DNA of 64,000 nucleotides from NCBI RefSeq assembly GCF_963360655.1, contig NZ_OY725717.1, forward strand, positions 835,694 to 899,693, written 5' to 3'. Positions 51,986 to 60,540 of the stretch are shown in pieces. The position numbers and the translations under genes were made by a program. Each line of letters opens with the position of its first letter. Positions within the stretch are counted from its first letter, which is position 1. The stretch is from Collinsella aerofaciens (GTDB lineage: Bacteria > Actinomycetota > Coriobacteriia > Coriobacteriales > Coriobacteriaceae). The notes beneath the pieces are model-generated. The model was not told the origin of the DNA and did not search any database. It saw nothing but the letters and a program-made list of their open reading frames with translations.

Positions 51986-54157
51986 CTAATTGTTCAGCAT
52001 GCGGTCGAAGCTTCCCGAGTCGCCATCCCGATAGTCTGCGGTCATCAGAATCTCCTGCGGAATGCGCCCGCCCTCGCGCAGCACGTTGCGGAACTGCACG
52101 CGCGTAACCATGGGCAGATCCTTGATCGTCGCTGCCAGGTTCTGCGGCACACCCTGGTTGGCAGCCGCGGGCTCGCACTCTCCGCCGGCCTTCACGCGAC
52201 GCTTATGCTCGGCGAGCATGGCGCGGTACATGCCGGCATGCAGGCGAATCTCAACCACATTGGCATTGCGAGCCTGCTCGACGATGCGCGCGCCCTCGCG
52301 ATCGATATCGCCCACGTAGTAGACGTAGTTAAAGCGATAGCCAATCTCGGCCAGATAATCATCCAGTGCGTGCGAGACGCTCGCTTTGCAGCCGCCGCCA
52401 AAAATCACGCCGCCCACCTTGATGCCAAAGAGCTTGGCGTGCTTGCGGCCACGCAGCAGCTTGACGATCTCGTCGTAGGTGTCCAGGTTCTCGACCATAA
52501 TGAACGGCTTGTCGGCTCCCAGCGTAAAGAAGCCCGTAAAGTGCACGGGGCGATTGGGGGCGACCTTGATCGCCTGCATGCTGATGCCCTTTTCGGTCAT
52601 ACGCCTGATCAGGCGCTCACCGTGCTTGCCGTCAAAAGCCTTCTCGTCGTTAAAGATCTGGTAGGCACGCTGGCGGCGCGAGGCAACCGGCGTATCGGCA
52701 CCTCGGTTCTGCTCGATCCAAGCCTGGATGATTGCGATTTCCTCGGCAATCTTGCGGTTGGACATCTCGTTGTGCTGAGTGCGCTGCGGAGCCTTTTTGC
52801 CGTCCTTGCCCTCGACCTTTACGATCTGTGTCTGCTGCTCCTTGATCTTGGAGAGCGCCATAGGCGTGGGGACAACCTTGAGCAGCTGCCTGCCTAAAAC
52901 GTGGGCAAGGGCAAACGCCGAGACCTCGCCGTGGGCGGCCGACTCGGGCTGCTGGGCAGCAGTATCTACTGCGGCAGACTCCGGCTTCTTCTGAGACTTG
53001 CGCTTAGAATCGCCTTGGGAATTGCGCTCGCGCTTCGGCATAGACGCCTGCTTCTGCGGACGATCGGACTTGCTCTCCTTCGCTGACTGGCGCTTAGGCT
53101 GCCCCGAAGAAACCTCGGCCTTCGCATCCTCGTTCTGCGGCGTGGTCTTCTCGGTTGCAGTCTCGGCATGGGAACTGCGGCCCCCACGATGGCGACGGCG
53201 GCGAGGCTTGCTCGACGCGCCCTGCTCCGCCTGCTCATCAGTAGGCTGCTGGCCCTTGGCCTCGGCATCAACCTCAAGCTGCGGCTCAACAGGCTTCTGC
53301 TCGCGAGCCGCCGGCTCAACGGTCTTCTCGTCCTGGGTGGTCGAAACCGACTCGCCCTTCTCCTGACGCTTTACGGGATATGCACGTCCCGCAAAACCGC
53401 GACCAGGACGACACGAACCCGGAGCCTTCTTGGCAGACTCCTCAACATCGTCTGCAACCTCAGAAGACTCTTCAACCTCACGCGCGGCATCCTGCTGTGC
53501 AGTCTTAAAGTGAGCACCGCGACGACGCTTGGGCTCTTGGGCCTCCACGGGCTTTTGCTCCCTCGCGGGCTTCTGCGACTCGGCAGCAACCTCGGTCTCA
53601 ACAGCCTCAGCATCCGTCTCACCCTTTTGAGCAACGGCGCGACGGAAGCGCTCCTGCTGGGCGCGGCGCTGCGCATCGCGCTTGCCACTCCCGCCAAAAC
53701 CGCCGCGGCCGACCTTGGCCGTAAAGGCGCGAACGACGCTCTCGTCAAGCAGCTCGTCGGTATCGACATGCTCGCGCGGAGCCGTTTCCACCGAAGCGGG
53801 CGCCTCGACAACGTCCTCGACGGCCTCTTCGGCAACCTCGACGGGCCGCTCCTGGGCATCGTTAATCTCGGCATTGATGGTATAGAACGCCGGGCGCCCG
53901 TTAATGCCGCTACCCTCGATCTTGGTCACGATCTTTGCCGCGATAAGCTCATCGCGCATCGCCTTGGTGTCGCACTCCTTATCGACGGAGCGGAAAATCT
54001 GCGCCAGCGCACTCGACTTAATCTTGAGCGCCTTGCGGCAAAGCAGGTCGTAGGCAACCAGCTTGGCACGCTCAGCAGAAAGCGACGTCTGGCTGCTCAG
54101 GCGCTCAGCCAGAGCATCGACATTTTGTTGGTTATCGGAATATACCGTCTTGGCCAC
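51986..54157 (-). CDS. JetD-like Toprim-fold protein with long disordered middle
   Basis: 723 aa from GTG 54157 (reads VAKTVYSDNQQNVDALAERL) with GAAAGGGG 4 bp upstream; an ATG 24 bp upstream is an alternative. Residues 1-~105 are helical, winged-helix-like. Residues ~110-500 are a low-complexity, Lys/Arg/Glu/Ala/Pro-rich region that looks disordered. Residues ~552-650 hold MVENLDTYDEIVKLLRG, GGVIFGGGCKASVSHALDDYLAE and VYYVGDIDREGARIVEQAR, resembling the VEN/GGG/GDxDxxG core of the Wadjet JetD (DUF2220) Toprim nuclease. No jetA, B or C genes are present, so a stand-alone housekeeping or defence role is open. Confidence 0.6.
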   Translation of the reverse strand: MAKTVYSDNQQNVDALAERLSSQTSLSAERAKLVAYDLLCRKALKIKSSALAQIFRSVDKECDTKAMRDELIAAKIVTKIEGSGINGRPAFYTINAEINDAQERPVEVAEEAVEDVVEAPASVETAPREHVDTDELLDESVVRAFTAKVGRGGFGGSGKRDAQRRAQQERFRRAVAQKGETDAEAVETEVAAESQKPAREQKPVEAQEPKRRRGAHFKTAQQDAAREVEESSEVADDVEESAKKAPGSCRPGRGFAGRAYPVKRQEKGESVSTTQDEKTVEPAAREQKPVEPQLEVDAEAKGQQPTDEQAEQGASSKPRRRRHRGGRSSHAETATEKTTPQNEDAKAEVSSGQPKRQSAKESKSDRPQKQASMPKRERNSQGDSKRKSQKKPESAAVDTAAQQPESAAHGEVSAFALAHVLGRQLLKVVPTPMALSKIKEQQTQIVKVEGKDGKKAPQRTQHNEMSNRKIAEEIAIIQAWIEQNRGADTPVASRRQRAYQIFNDEKAFDGKHGERLIRRMTEKGISMQAIKVAPNRPVHFTGFFTLGADKPFIMVENLDTYDEIVKLLRGRKHAKLFGIKVGGVIFGGGCKASVSHALDDYLAEIGYRFNYVYYVGDIDREGARIVEQARNANVVEIRLHAGMYRAMLAEHKRRVKAGGECEPAAANQGVPQNLAATIKDLPMVTRVQFRNVLREGGRIPQEILMTADYRDGDSGSFDRMLNN

Positions 54158-54262
54158 GGGGCCCCTTTCATATGCACACATATACGTGTATATGGTACAA
54201 CGCGCGCCCTTATCCACGCAAAACATCTGCGAGAACACTCGAGCGTCACCCGCTTTTGCATG

Positions 54263-54301
54263 AAAAAAGACCGAGCCCGCGAAGTCGCGGACCCGGTCTT
54301 T
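54263..54301 (-). terminator. cstA terminator
   Basis: On the minus strand AAAGACCG...CGGTCTTT with an inner CCGCG/CGCGG stem, followed by TTTTTT. Confidence 0.88.
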
Positions 54302-54340
54302 CCGAGTCAAATGGATGGGAGATTCAACCCGTCCGACCGA

Positions 54341-56230
54341 CTAGGCCTTGGCGGCCTCGGCGTCAGCGGGAGCCTCGGCGGCAGCGGCGCGACCGTACTC
54401 GGCCTTGCCCATCTCGGACCACTCGGGCTCCTCATCAGGCATGGAGCCAGCCTCCTTGCCGAAGAACTCCTTGAGGCAGTTGACGGCGACGATGAGGCCC
54501 AGGACCATCAGCAGGACGGCAAAGACGAGCTGCAGGCCCTTGGTAGCGGCGACGGAGACGGCGGCCGTGGTGGCGGTAGCCGGGATGGTGCCGAAGAAGC
54601 CGTAAGCCTGGACGGCGGCCATGCAGCCCATGGCGCTCTGGACCAGCGAGGTGAAGGTGCAGCAGAGCAGGAAGGCGACGGGCACGTAGAGCATCCAACC
54701 CTTGCGGCCGGTGCACTTGCAGAACACGGCGAGGGTGATCATGGTCATGCCGCCGAGCAGCTGGTTGGAAGCACCAAAGAGCGGCCAGATGTTGGCATAG
54801 CCACCAAAAGCGAGGGCGAGACCGGGAAGCAGGGTGACGACCGTGGCGAACCAGGGGTTGCCGAGGACCTTCATGTAGCCGGCCTTGGACTCGATGGCCA
54901 GGGCGTCGTTGGTCTGGGCAAAGAACTCGGAGAACGAGGTGCGGGCGATGCGGGCGACGGCGTCGAGCGAGGTCAGGGCCAGAGCGGAGACGTTCATGGT
55001 CATGAAGACGGTAGCGAGCGTGCCGTCAACACCGAAGGCCTGCATACCGCGGGAGATGCCAGCGGCGAAGATCTGGAACGGGGTGGAAGCGACACCGGCG
55101 TTGAGGGCGCCGGTACCGGCGGTGTTCATATCGGAGAACATGATGCCGGCAACGATGATGGCAAGGATGCCGACGAAGGACTCGACGATCATTGCGCCGT
55201 AACCGACCTTGACGGCGTCCTGCTCCTTCTCGACCTGCTTGGAAGAGGTGCCGGAAGAAACGAGGCTGTGGAAACCGGAGAGAGCACCGCAAGCGACGGA
55301 GACGAACAGGACCGGGAACATCATGCCGGAGGCAGTGGAGAAGCCGGTGAAGACCGGAGCGGTGATAGTGGCCTGACCGTTGACGCCCAGGACGACGATG
55401 CCGAGGACAGCGCAGACGATCATGACGATCATCATGATGGAAGTGAGGTAGTCACGCGGGGTCTTGAGCATCTGGATGGGCATAGCGCCAGCGAAGACCA
55501 GGTAGACCATGACGACGGCGAACCACTGGAACTTATCCAGGTAGACCGGAAACTGCATACCGACGGCGAACATGAGAACCATGAGGACCACGCCGGTGAC
55601 GAACTCGGCAGCGCCGGTGAGGTTGAACTTCTTCTGGGCCCAACCAAAGGCGATAGCGACGAAGGTGAACAGGATGGAGATGGTACCAGCGCAGCCGGCG
55701 GCATAGGACTTGGTGAAGTCGATGGCACCGGTAGCAGCACCAGAAGCGTCAACGGCCGGGGTGAACATGAACGTCTTGCAGACCATGTCGGTAAAGGCGG
55801 CGATGACGATGATGCAGAACAGCCAGCAGAACAGCAGGAACAGGCGACGGCCGGTCTTGCCGATATACTTCTCGATGAGCTGAGCGAGTGACTTGCCGTT
55901 GTTCTTCATCGAAGCGTACAGGGCACCAAAGTCGTGGACGGCGCCAAAGAAGATGCCGCCGACGAGGACCCAGAGCACGACGGGCAGCCAGCCAAAGGCC
56001 ATGGCGACGATCGTACCCGTGACAGGGCCAGCACCGCAGATCGAGCTGAACTGGTGCGAAAACGCAGTGAAGGCGGAGACGGGCGAGAAGCTGTTGCCGT
56101 CCTTCATGCGCTTGGCCGGCGTGAGGGCCTCTTTGTCAACGCCCCACTTGTTGGCCAGCCAGCGGCCGTAGCCCAGATAGCCGCAGGCGAGCACCGCCGC
56201 GGCCACAACCATGAGCAAAACTCCGTTCAT
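54341..56230 (-). CDS. cstA: CstA-family pyruvate/peptide transporter
   Basis: 629 aa, about 16 transmembrane helices. Family blocks: GYGRWLANKWGVD, SPVSAFTAFSHQFSSICGAGPVTG, GGIFFGAVHDFGALYASMKNNGKSLAQLIEKYIG and VSVACGALSGFHSLVSSGTSSKQVEKEQDA. CstA/BtsT proteins take up pyruvate, and possibly peptides, when carbon is scarce. The ATG is preceded by AGAGGAGG and a ~235-nt leader ending in an attenuator-like hairpin. Confidence 0.94.
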   Translation of the reverse strand: MNGVLLMVVAAAVLACGYLGYGRWLANKWGVDKEALTPAKRMKDGNSFSPVSAFTAFSHQFSSICGAGPVTGTIVAMAFGWLPVVLWVLVGGIFFGAVHDFGALYASMKNNGKSLAQLIEKYIGKTGRRLFLLFCWLFCIIVIAAFTDMVCKTFMFTPAVDASGAATGAIDFTKSYAAGCAGTISILFTFVAIAFGWAQKKFNLTGAAEFVTGVVLMVLMFAVGMQFPVYLDKFQWFAVVMVYLVFAGAMPIQMLKTPRDYLTSIMMIVMIVCAVLGIVVLGVNGQATITAPVFTGFSTASGMMFPVLFVSVACGALSGFHSLVSSGTSSKQVEKEQDAVKVGYGAMIVESFVGILAIIVAGIMFSDMNTAGTGALNAGVASTPFQIFAAGISRGMQAFGVDGTLATVFMTMNVSALALTSLDAVARIARTSFSEFFAQTNDALAIESKAGYMKVLGNPWFATVVTLLPGLALAFGGYANIWPLFGASNQLLGGMTMITLAVFCKCTGRKGWMLYVPVAFLLCCTFTSLVQSAMGCMAAVQAYGFFGTIPATATTAAVSVAATKGLQLVFAVLLMVLGLIVAVNCLKEFFGKEAGSMPDEEPEWSEMGKAEYGRAAAAEAPADAEAAKA

Positions 56231-56265
56231 TACATTTCCTCCTCTAAAAAGAACTTCCTAGACAT

Positions 56266-56304
56266 AAAAAATGAGGGCCGTCGGTTGCGCTCGACGGCCC
56301 TCAT
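56266..56304 (-). promoter_or_regulatory. Attenuator hairpin in the cstA leader
   Basis: On the minus strand a perfect 13-bp stem ATGAGGGCCGTCG/CGACGGCCCTCAT with an 8-nt loop is followed by TTTTTATG, an intrinsic terminator 35 bp upstream of the cstA ATG. Further upstream in the leader are CAGC..GCCCGT/ACGGGC..GCTG (56310-56342) and CGCATCAG/CTGATGCG pairings, which could form alternative folds. Confidence 0.7.
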
Positions 56305-56471
56305 CTTCATCAGCCGCCCGTTATCGTACGGGCTAGCTGTATGTGCTAACCCGCATCAGATAATTACTACGCTGATAATGTTTAGCTGATGCGTGAACAT
56401 GTCTAAGAAATCCTCTTCAATCATGATGCGAACGATCCGTGCGTGTTCACATCCCCCAGTGGTTGAAAAGG

Positions 56472-56500
56472 AGTATGAAACTTTAGTTACCTAAAGTCAA
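56472..56500 (-). promoter_or_regulatory. cstA promoter with internal palindrome
   Basis: On the minus strand -35 TTGACT (56495-56500), 17-bp spacer, -10 CATACT (56472-56477). The spacer holds CTTTAGGTAACTAAAG, an inverted repeat that may bind a repressor. Transcription would start near 56465. Confidence 0.7.
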
Positions 56501-56599
56501 CGCAAATTTGTAATGAATTTTCAACTTTTTTGGATTTCTCGGTATAAAACGCCACTGACCTCGGACTTTACCCAGCGACAGTTTTTGCATGAGAGATGT

Positions 56600-56731
56600 C
56601 CCTCGGGAGCGGGCGGGCGTATACAAGGTTTCCTGCTCTACAGTCCTGCTCGCACGGAGAGCACATTAAGTGCTCTCCGGCTCGTGCGGAACTCGCGATA
56701 AACCTTGTATACGCCCGCCCGCTCCCGAGGG
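56600..56731 (+). repeat. Long hairpin element with conserved core, copy 3 (reversed)
   Basis: Perfect 32-bp arms (56600-56631, 56700-56731). Read on the minus strand it has the same core, GCGAGTTCCGCAC, apical CAC-TTAAT-GTG and CAGGACTGTAGAGCAGG; the inner stem is GGAGAGCAC/GTGCTCTCC, showing compensatory changes. It is the only copy not directly after a recognised gene. Upstream 56501-56599 shows nothing else convincing. Confidence 0.92.
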
Positions 56732-56745
56732 GCTCCCATCCCAAA

Positions 56746-56764
56746 TGCGGAGCAAAGCTCCGCA
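56746..56764 (+). terminator. Terminator-like hairpin between two long hairpin elements
   Basis: TGCGGAGC-AAA-GCTCCGCA followed by CACCAACTTTTTC on the plus strand. The remaining bases to 56874 hold no supported gene. Confidence 0.4.
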
Positions 56765-56874
56765 CACCAACTTTTTCTTTCAGCTAAAGAACGCTGGAAA
56801 TTCGACGCTGGCTTGTTAACCTTGCTGGACGTTGTCGACGCCAAACCAGCTCAGAAGCTATATCGATACAGAAA

Positions 56875-57009
56875 GGTCCCCGGACGGAGGGGCCGGATAT
56901 AAGGTTTATCGCGAGTTCCGCACGCAAAGAAGGCCACTTAATGTGGCCTTCGTCTTGCGCAGGACTGTAGAGCAGGAAACCTTATATCCGGCCCCTCCGT
57001 CCGGGGACC
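56875..57009 (-). repeat. Long hairpin element with conserved core, copy 4
   Basis: Perfect 33-bp arms (56875-56907, 56977-57009); core identical to copy 1 apart from a base or two next to the arms. It starts 12 bp after the stop of the TsaB-RimI-TsaD gene. Confidence 0.93.
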
Positions 57010-57021
57010 GCGCCGTACCAG

Positions 57022-59406
57022 CTACAGCGTCATGTTCGGATCGGCGTCAACATCGAACGGCGAGATTTCGCCTCGGTCGAATTTACGGCGAGCGACCTCC
57101 GCGATCATGGCTGCGTTATCGGTACAGGCAGACAAGGGCGGCACCGTTACGCGAATCCCCTGACGCCCAAGCTTCTTGATCATCATCTCGCGCAGATGCG
57201 GGTTGGCCGAGACGCCGCCACCGATGCAGTATTCCTTGCATCCGGTAGCGTGCAGTGCGTTTTTGGCCTTCTTGTACTGCACGTCAAAGACAGCTGCCTC
57301 AAACGAAGCTGCCAGATCGGGCAGGTGAATCGTGCGCCCGGCCTTGGTCTCCTGTTCAATGTAGAGCGTCACAGCGGTTTTAAGGCCCGAAAGCGAGAAG
57401 CGATAGTCTCCCCTGCTGTTAAGCGCACGGGGGAAATCGATCGCCTTGGGGTTGCCCGTCTCGGCCAGCTTGGAAATGATGGGGCCACCGGGATAGCCCA
57501 GACCCAACGCCTTGGCTACCTTGTCGAAGGCCTCGCCCACAGCGTCGTCGAGCGTCTCACCGAGCACCTCGTAGTCGCCCCACGCCTTCACGTGCACGAG
57601 CATGGTGTGCCCACCCGAGACAAGCGTGAAGATAAACGGCGGTTTGAGGTCGGGTTGCGCCAACAGGTTGGCAAACAGATGCCCCTCCAGATGGTTGACG
57701 CATACGAGCGGCTTACCGGCAGCGTAGGCAAAGCCTTTGGCAAAGGCAACGCCCACCACGAGGGCGCCCACCAGGCCCGGACCCTGTGTCACGCCCACGG
57801 CGGCAAGCTCGCTGGGAGCAATGGCTCCACCCTCAAGACCAAGCGATGCTGCGGCATCCTCGAGCGCCGCATCCACGACACTCACAATCACCTCAACGTG
57901 TTTGCGCGAGGCGATCTCGGGCACCACGCCGCCAAAGCGGGCATGAAAATCAATCTGTGTCGACACCTGGTTGGCCAGCATATTGCCATCCGCATCGATA
58001 ATCGCCACGGCCGTCTCGTCGCAGGAACTCTCGATAGCGAGCACCAGGCGGCGGCGCTCAATTTCGGCGCGCTCCCCCTCGGAGCGCCCAGGCGCAGGCA
58101 GCGGCCATACGCGTTGCTCGGCTGCCGTCGGCTCGGGCGAGGCGTTATCGACCGGAAGTACGAGGGGAAGTGGGGCCGTCATGACGATGGCGCCTTTGCC
58201 GACACCGTAGTAGCCACGACGACGACCCACCTCGGTAAAGCCCAGAGCGGCATAGAGCGCAATCGCGCCCTCGTTGCCGTCCTCGACCTCGAGCGAAGCC
58301 GTGGTGCAGCCGAGCATCTGGGCATCATAGCTCACATGCGACAGCAGCTTGCGGGCAATGCCCTCACGGCGATGTGCCGAGTCGACGGCGACATCCAGAA
58401 TCTGCACATCACCGTCCACGACCATACCGCCGGCAAGGCCCAGCAGCTTGCCGTCGTCGTGTGCCACCCACCAACTGCGCGGCGCAGCGACGTCCTCGCC
58501 CAGTTCGGACAGGAACATGCCCGGCGTCCACGCCTCGTGTCCGGCACCTTCAAAGCAGGCAGCCTCTAGCGCGCTCGCGCCCTCGGCATCCGCCGCGCCC
58601 ATGGGACGGAACTGCAGATGACGACCGGCGAGCTCATCGGCAACGCCCGTAATTTCGCTCTGCGCACTCTCGGCAAGACCAAGACGCTTGCGCTCGTTTT
58701 CCTCGGCATCCGAAAGGCGCGTGTAAATCGGCAGGACGCGAGCCGGATCGCCGTCACCCGCAGCGTGCGCGAGCAGCAAGCCCTCGCCCGAAGGCCACCA
58801 CAGGTCGCGCTCCACGCAGCGGGCGGTCTCGTCCTCACCCAGCAGCTTGCCATAGCGCACGAGACCGTCACCGGTCAGCTGAACCTGGTCCCAGTCCGCT
58901 GCTCGGCGCCACTCATCGAGCGCCACGGCGGCCTTGACCACGTGTTCGCGCTCAAATTGACGCTCGGGACCCTCATCGCCCAGCATATATAGTGCCGGAT
59001 ATACCTCACCGCGCATGGCATCGGCCAAGATACCAAGCTTGCCGCGCACGCCAGCCTTCCACGCCGTCCAAGCGCAAGCGTCGAGCGTCGACACGCCCAG
59101 CAGTGGAACATTGGCACCGCGCGCGAGGCCCTTGGCAGTGGAGATGCCGATGCGCACACCCGTAAACGACCCCGGGCCGCGGCCGACCACGTAGTAACCA
59201 ACATCGCTGCGATCCAGACCGGCTTGAGCCAGCACGCCATCAACGGTATTCACGAGCTCAACGTTGGCGTGACGGCGACACATGTGGTCGCCACTCACGA
59301 GCTTCGTCTCGCCCGTCTGCCCATCAATCCAGCTTGCCGCGCAGGCAAGCATGTCAGTCGAGGTATCGAGCGCCACCACCAGCGCGTTGTCGTTATGCAA
59401 GCTCAT
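57022..59406 (-). CDS. tsaD: TsaB-RimI-TsaD triple fusion (tRNA t6A synthesis and ribosomal protein acetylation)
   Basis: 794 aa from ATG 59406 (MSLHNDNALVVALDTSTDML). Residues 1-~235: TsaB with GYYVVGRGPGSFTGVRIGISTAKGLA. ~255-410: GNAT acetyltransferase RimI with ILDVAVDSAHRREGIARKLL and LEVEDGNEGAIALYAALGF. ~448-794: TsaD with LAIESSCDETAVAIID, NHLEGHLFANLL (metal His pair), LVSGGHTMLVHV and GGGVSANPHLREMM. TsaB and TsaD, with TsaE, transfer threonylcarbamoyl to A37 of ANN-decoding tRNAs; RimI acetylates S18. Usually three genes. Overlaps tsaE by 14 bp. Confidence 0.95.
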   Translation of the reverse strand: MSLHNDNALVVALDTSTDMLACAASWIDGQTGETKLVSGDHMCRRHANVELVNTVDGVLAQAGLDRSDVGYYVVGRGPGSFTGVRIGISTAKGLARGANVPLLGVSTLDACAWTAWKAGVRGKLGILADAMRGEVYPALYMLGDEGPERQFEREHVVKAAVALDEWRRAADWDQVQLTGDGLVRYGKLLGEDETARCVERDLWWPSGEGLLLAHAAGDGDPARVLPIYTRLSDAEENERKRLGLAESAQSEITGVADELAGRHLQFRPMGAADAEGASALEAACFEGAGHEAWTPGMFLSELGEDVAAPRSWWVAHDDGKLLGLAGGMVVDGDVQILDVAVDSAHRREGIARKLLSHVSYDAQMLGCTTASLEVEDGNEGAIALYAALGFTEVGRRRGYYGVGKGAIVMTAPLPLVLPVDNASPEPTAAEQRVWPLPAPGRSEGERAEIERRRLVLAIESSCDETAVAIIDADGNMLANQVSTQIDFHARFGGVVPEIASRKHVEVIVSVVDAALEDAAASLGLEGGAIAPSELAAVGVTQGPGLVGALVVGVAFAKGFAYAAGKPLVCVNHLEGHLFANLLAQPDLKPPFIFTLVSGGHTMLVHVKAWGDYEVLGETLDDAVGEAFDKVAKALGLGYPGGPIISKLAETGNPKAIDFPRALNSRGDYRFSLSGLKTAVTLYIEQETKAGRTIHLPDLAASFEAAVFDVQYKKAKNALHATGCKEYCIGGGVSANPHLREMMIKKLGRQGIRVTVPPLSACTDNAAMIAEVARRKFDRGEISPFDVDADPNMTL

Positions 59407-59899
59407 CTTGTACAGCCTTATCAATCAAATGGGAAAGCTCCATTGCGCGGTCACCGTGCGCCTCGAGCGTTATCGTTCGCACATCACTGTCGCCCTCATC
59501 ACGCTTGAGCGTCACCGAAAGATACTCATCCGTCAGCTCGTCTTGGAATTGTTCGCCCCATTCCAGCAGGCAAGCACCCTCATAGCCCAGCACATCGAAA
59601 ATGCCCGTATCCTCGAGCTCGTAGGCATGCTCCAGACGGTATAGATCAAAGTGAAACAGCGGAATACGGCCTTGATCGTGAACGGCCATGAGCGCAAACG
59701 TAGGGCTCGTAACCATATGCTCATCGCCCAGCCCGCGCGAGACGCCCTTGGTAAAGTGAGTTTTGCCCACCCCCAGGCCACCGGTCAGGATGAGCACATC
59801 GCCGTCCTCAAGGCACGGTGCAATTAGCTCGCCAAAGTACTCCGTATCGGCAGCGCAAGTCGTTTTGTAAGTACCTACCCCCAGGCGCTCCAGGGACAT
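59393..59899 (-). CDS. tsaE: tRNA t6A synthesis ATPase TsaE
   Basis: 168 aa P-loop ATPase. Walker A ILTGGLGVGKTHFTKGVSRGLG, switch-like VTSPTFALMAVH, and FHFDLYRLEHAYELEDTGIFD typical of YjeE/TsaE. It drives turnover of the TsaBD complex. Overlap with the fusion gene supports coupled translation. Confidence 0.95.
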   Translation of the reverse strand: MSLERLGVGTYKTTCAADTEYFGELIAPCLEDGDVLILTGGLGVGKTHFTKGVSRGLGDEHMVTSPTFALMAVHDQGRIPLFHFDLYRLEHAYELEDTGIFDVLGYEGACLLEWGEQFQDELTDEYLSVTLKRDEGDSDVRTITLEAHGDRAMELSHLIDKAVQDELA

Positions 59900-59911
59900 A
59901 TATGCTCCTTA

Positions 59912-60532
59912 TTATTCCGAGGCGTCCTCTGGTGCGGGATGTCGCTCCAGATAGTCGCCCAGCATCTTAAAGTCTTCCTCCAGCAGTTCCTGCCACGCCG
60001 GATTGCGTAGCGCTGCTGCCGGATGGAACGTGGGCATTACTACAAAATGCCCCATCTGGTGGAACCTGCCGCGCAGCTTAGTAATGCCAATCTCGGTCTT
60101 AAGCACAAAGTGCGTCGCGGGGTTGCCGAGCGTCACGATAATATCGGGCCAGATGCTTCGAATCTGCTCACGCAAAAACGGCGAGCAAGCCAGCACTTCC
60201 TCGGAACGTGGATTGCGGTTTCCCGGCGGGCGGCACTTAAGCACGTTGGCAATGTAGACGTCTTCGCGTTTGAGCCCCGCCAGCGACAAAATGCCGTTGA
60301 GGTCCTCGCCTGCCGCCCCCACAAAGGGCTCGCCCTGCAAATCCTCATTGCGGCCCGGCGCCTCGCCAATAAACATCACACGAGCGCGGGGGTTTCCCAC
60401 GCCAAACACGATATTGTGACGCGACTGGTAGAGCTGGCAGAGGTGACAATCGCCCAGAACGGCCTCAATTTCCTCGAGTGCGACCTCACGTGGTGCCTGA
60501 TGGGTATGGCCGGGGATGTGCATGACGCCCAT
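59912..60532 (-). CDS. Type-4 uracil-DNA glycosylase (4Fe-4S)
   Basis: 206 aa. Motif GEAPGRNEDLQGEPFVGAAGEDLN and the late FHPAAALRNP match family 4/5 UDGs. Fe-S cysteines are at CHLCQL near residue 30 and at CRPPGNRNP and ACSPF. It removes uracil from DNA. Sits between alr and tsaE in the operon. Confidence 0.92.
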   Translation of the reverse strand: MGVMHIPGHTHQAPREVALEEIEAVLGDCHLCQLYQSRHNIVFGVGNPRARVMFIGEAPGRNEDLQGEPFVGAAGEDLNGILSLAGLKREDVYIANVLKCRPPGNRNPRSEEVLACSPFLREQIRSIWPDIIVTLGNPATHFVLKTEIGITKLRGRFHQMGHFVVMPTFHPAAALRNPAWQELLEEDFKMLGDYLERHPAPEDASE

Positions 60533-60540
60533 AGCGGCTC

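Noticed and set aside
51986-54157. Complete Wadjet defence system
   Set aside because: Only a JetD-like C-terminal domain is found; no jetA, jetB or jetC genes flank it.
53168-55891. 907-codon plus-strand frame opposite cstA and the Toprim gene
   Set aside because: Composition (runs of Asp, Gly, Glu and His) reflects the reverse complement of cstA codons; cstA itself is unmistakable.
56513-56701. Small plus-strand protein ending in hairpin element copy 3
   Set aside because: No ribosome site, and more than half its codons lie inside the palindrome; kept only as a question under the paired-element finding.
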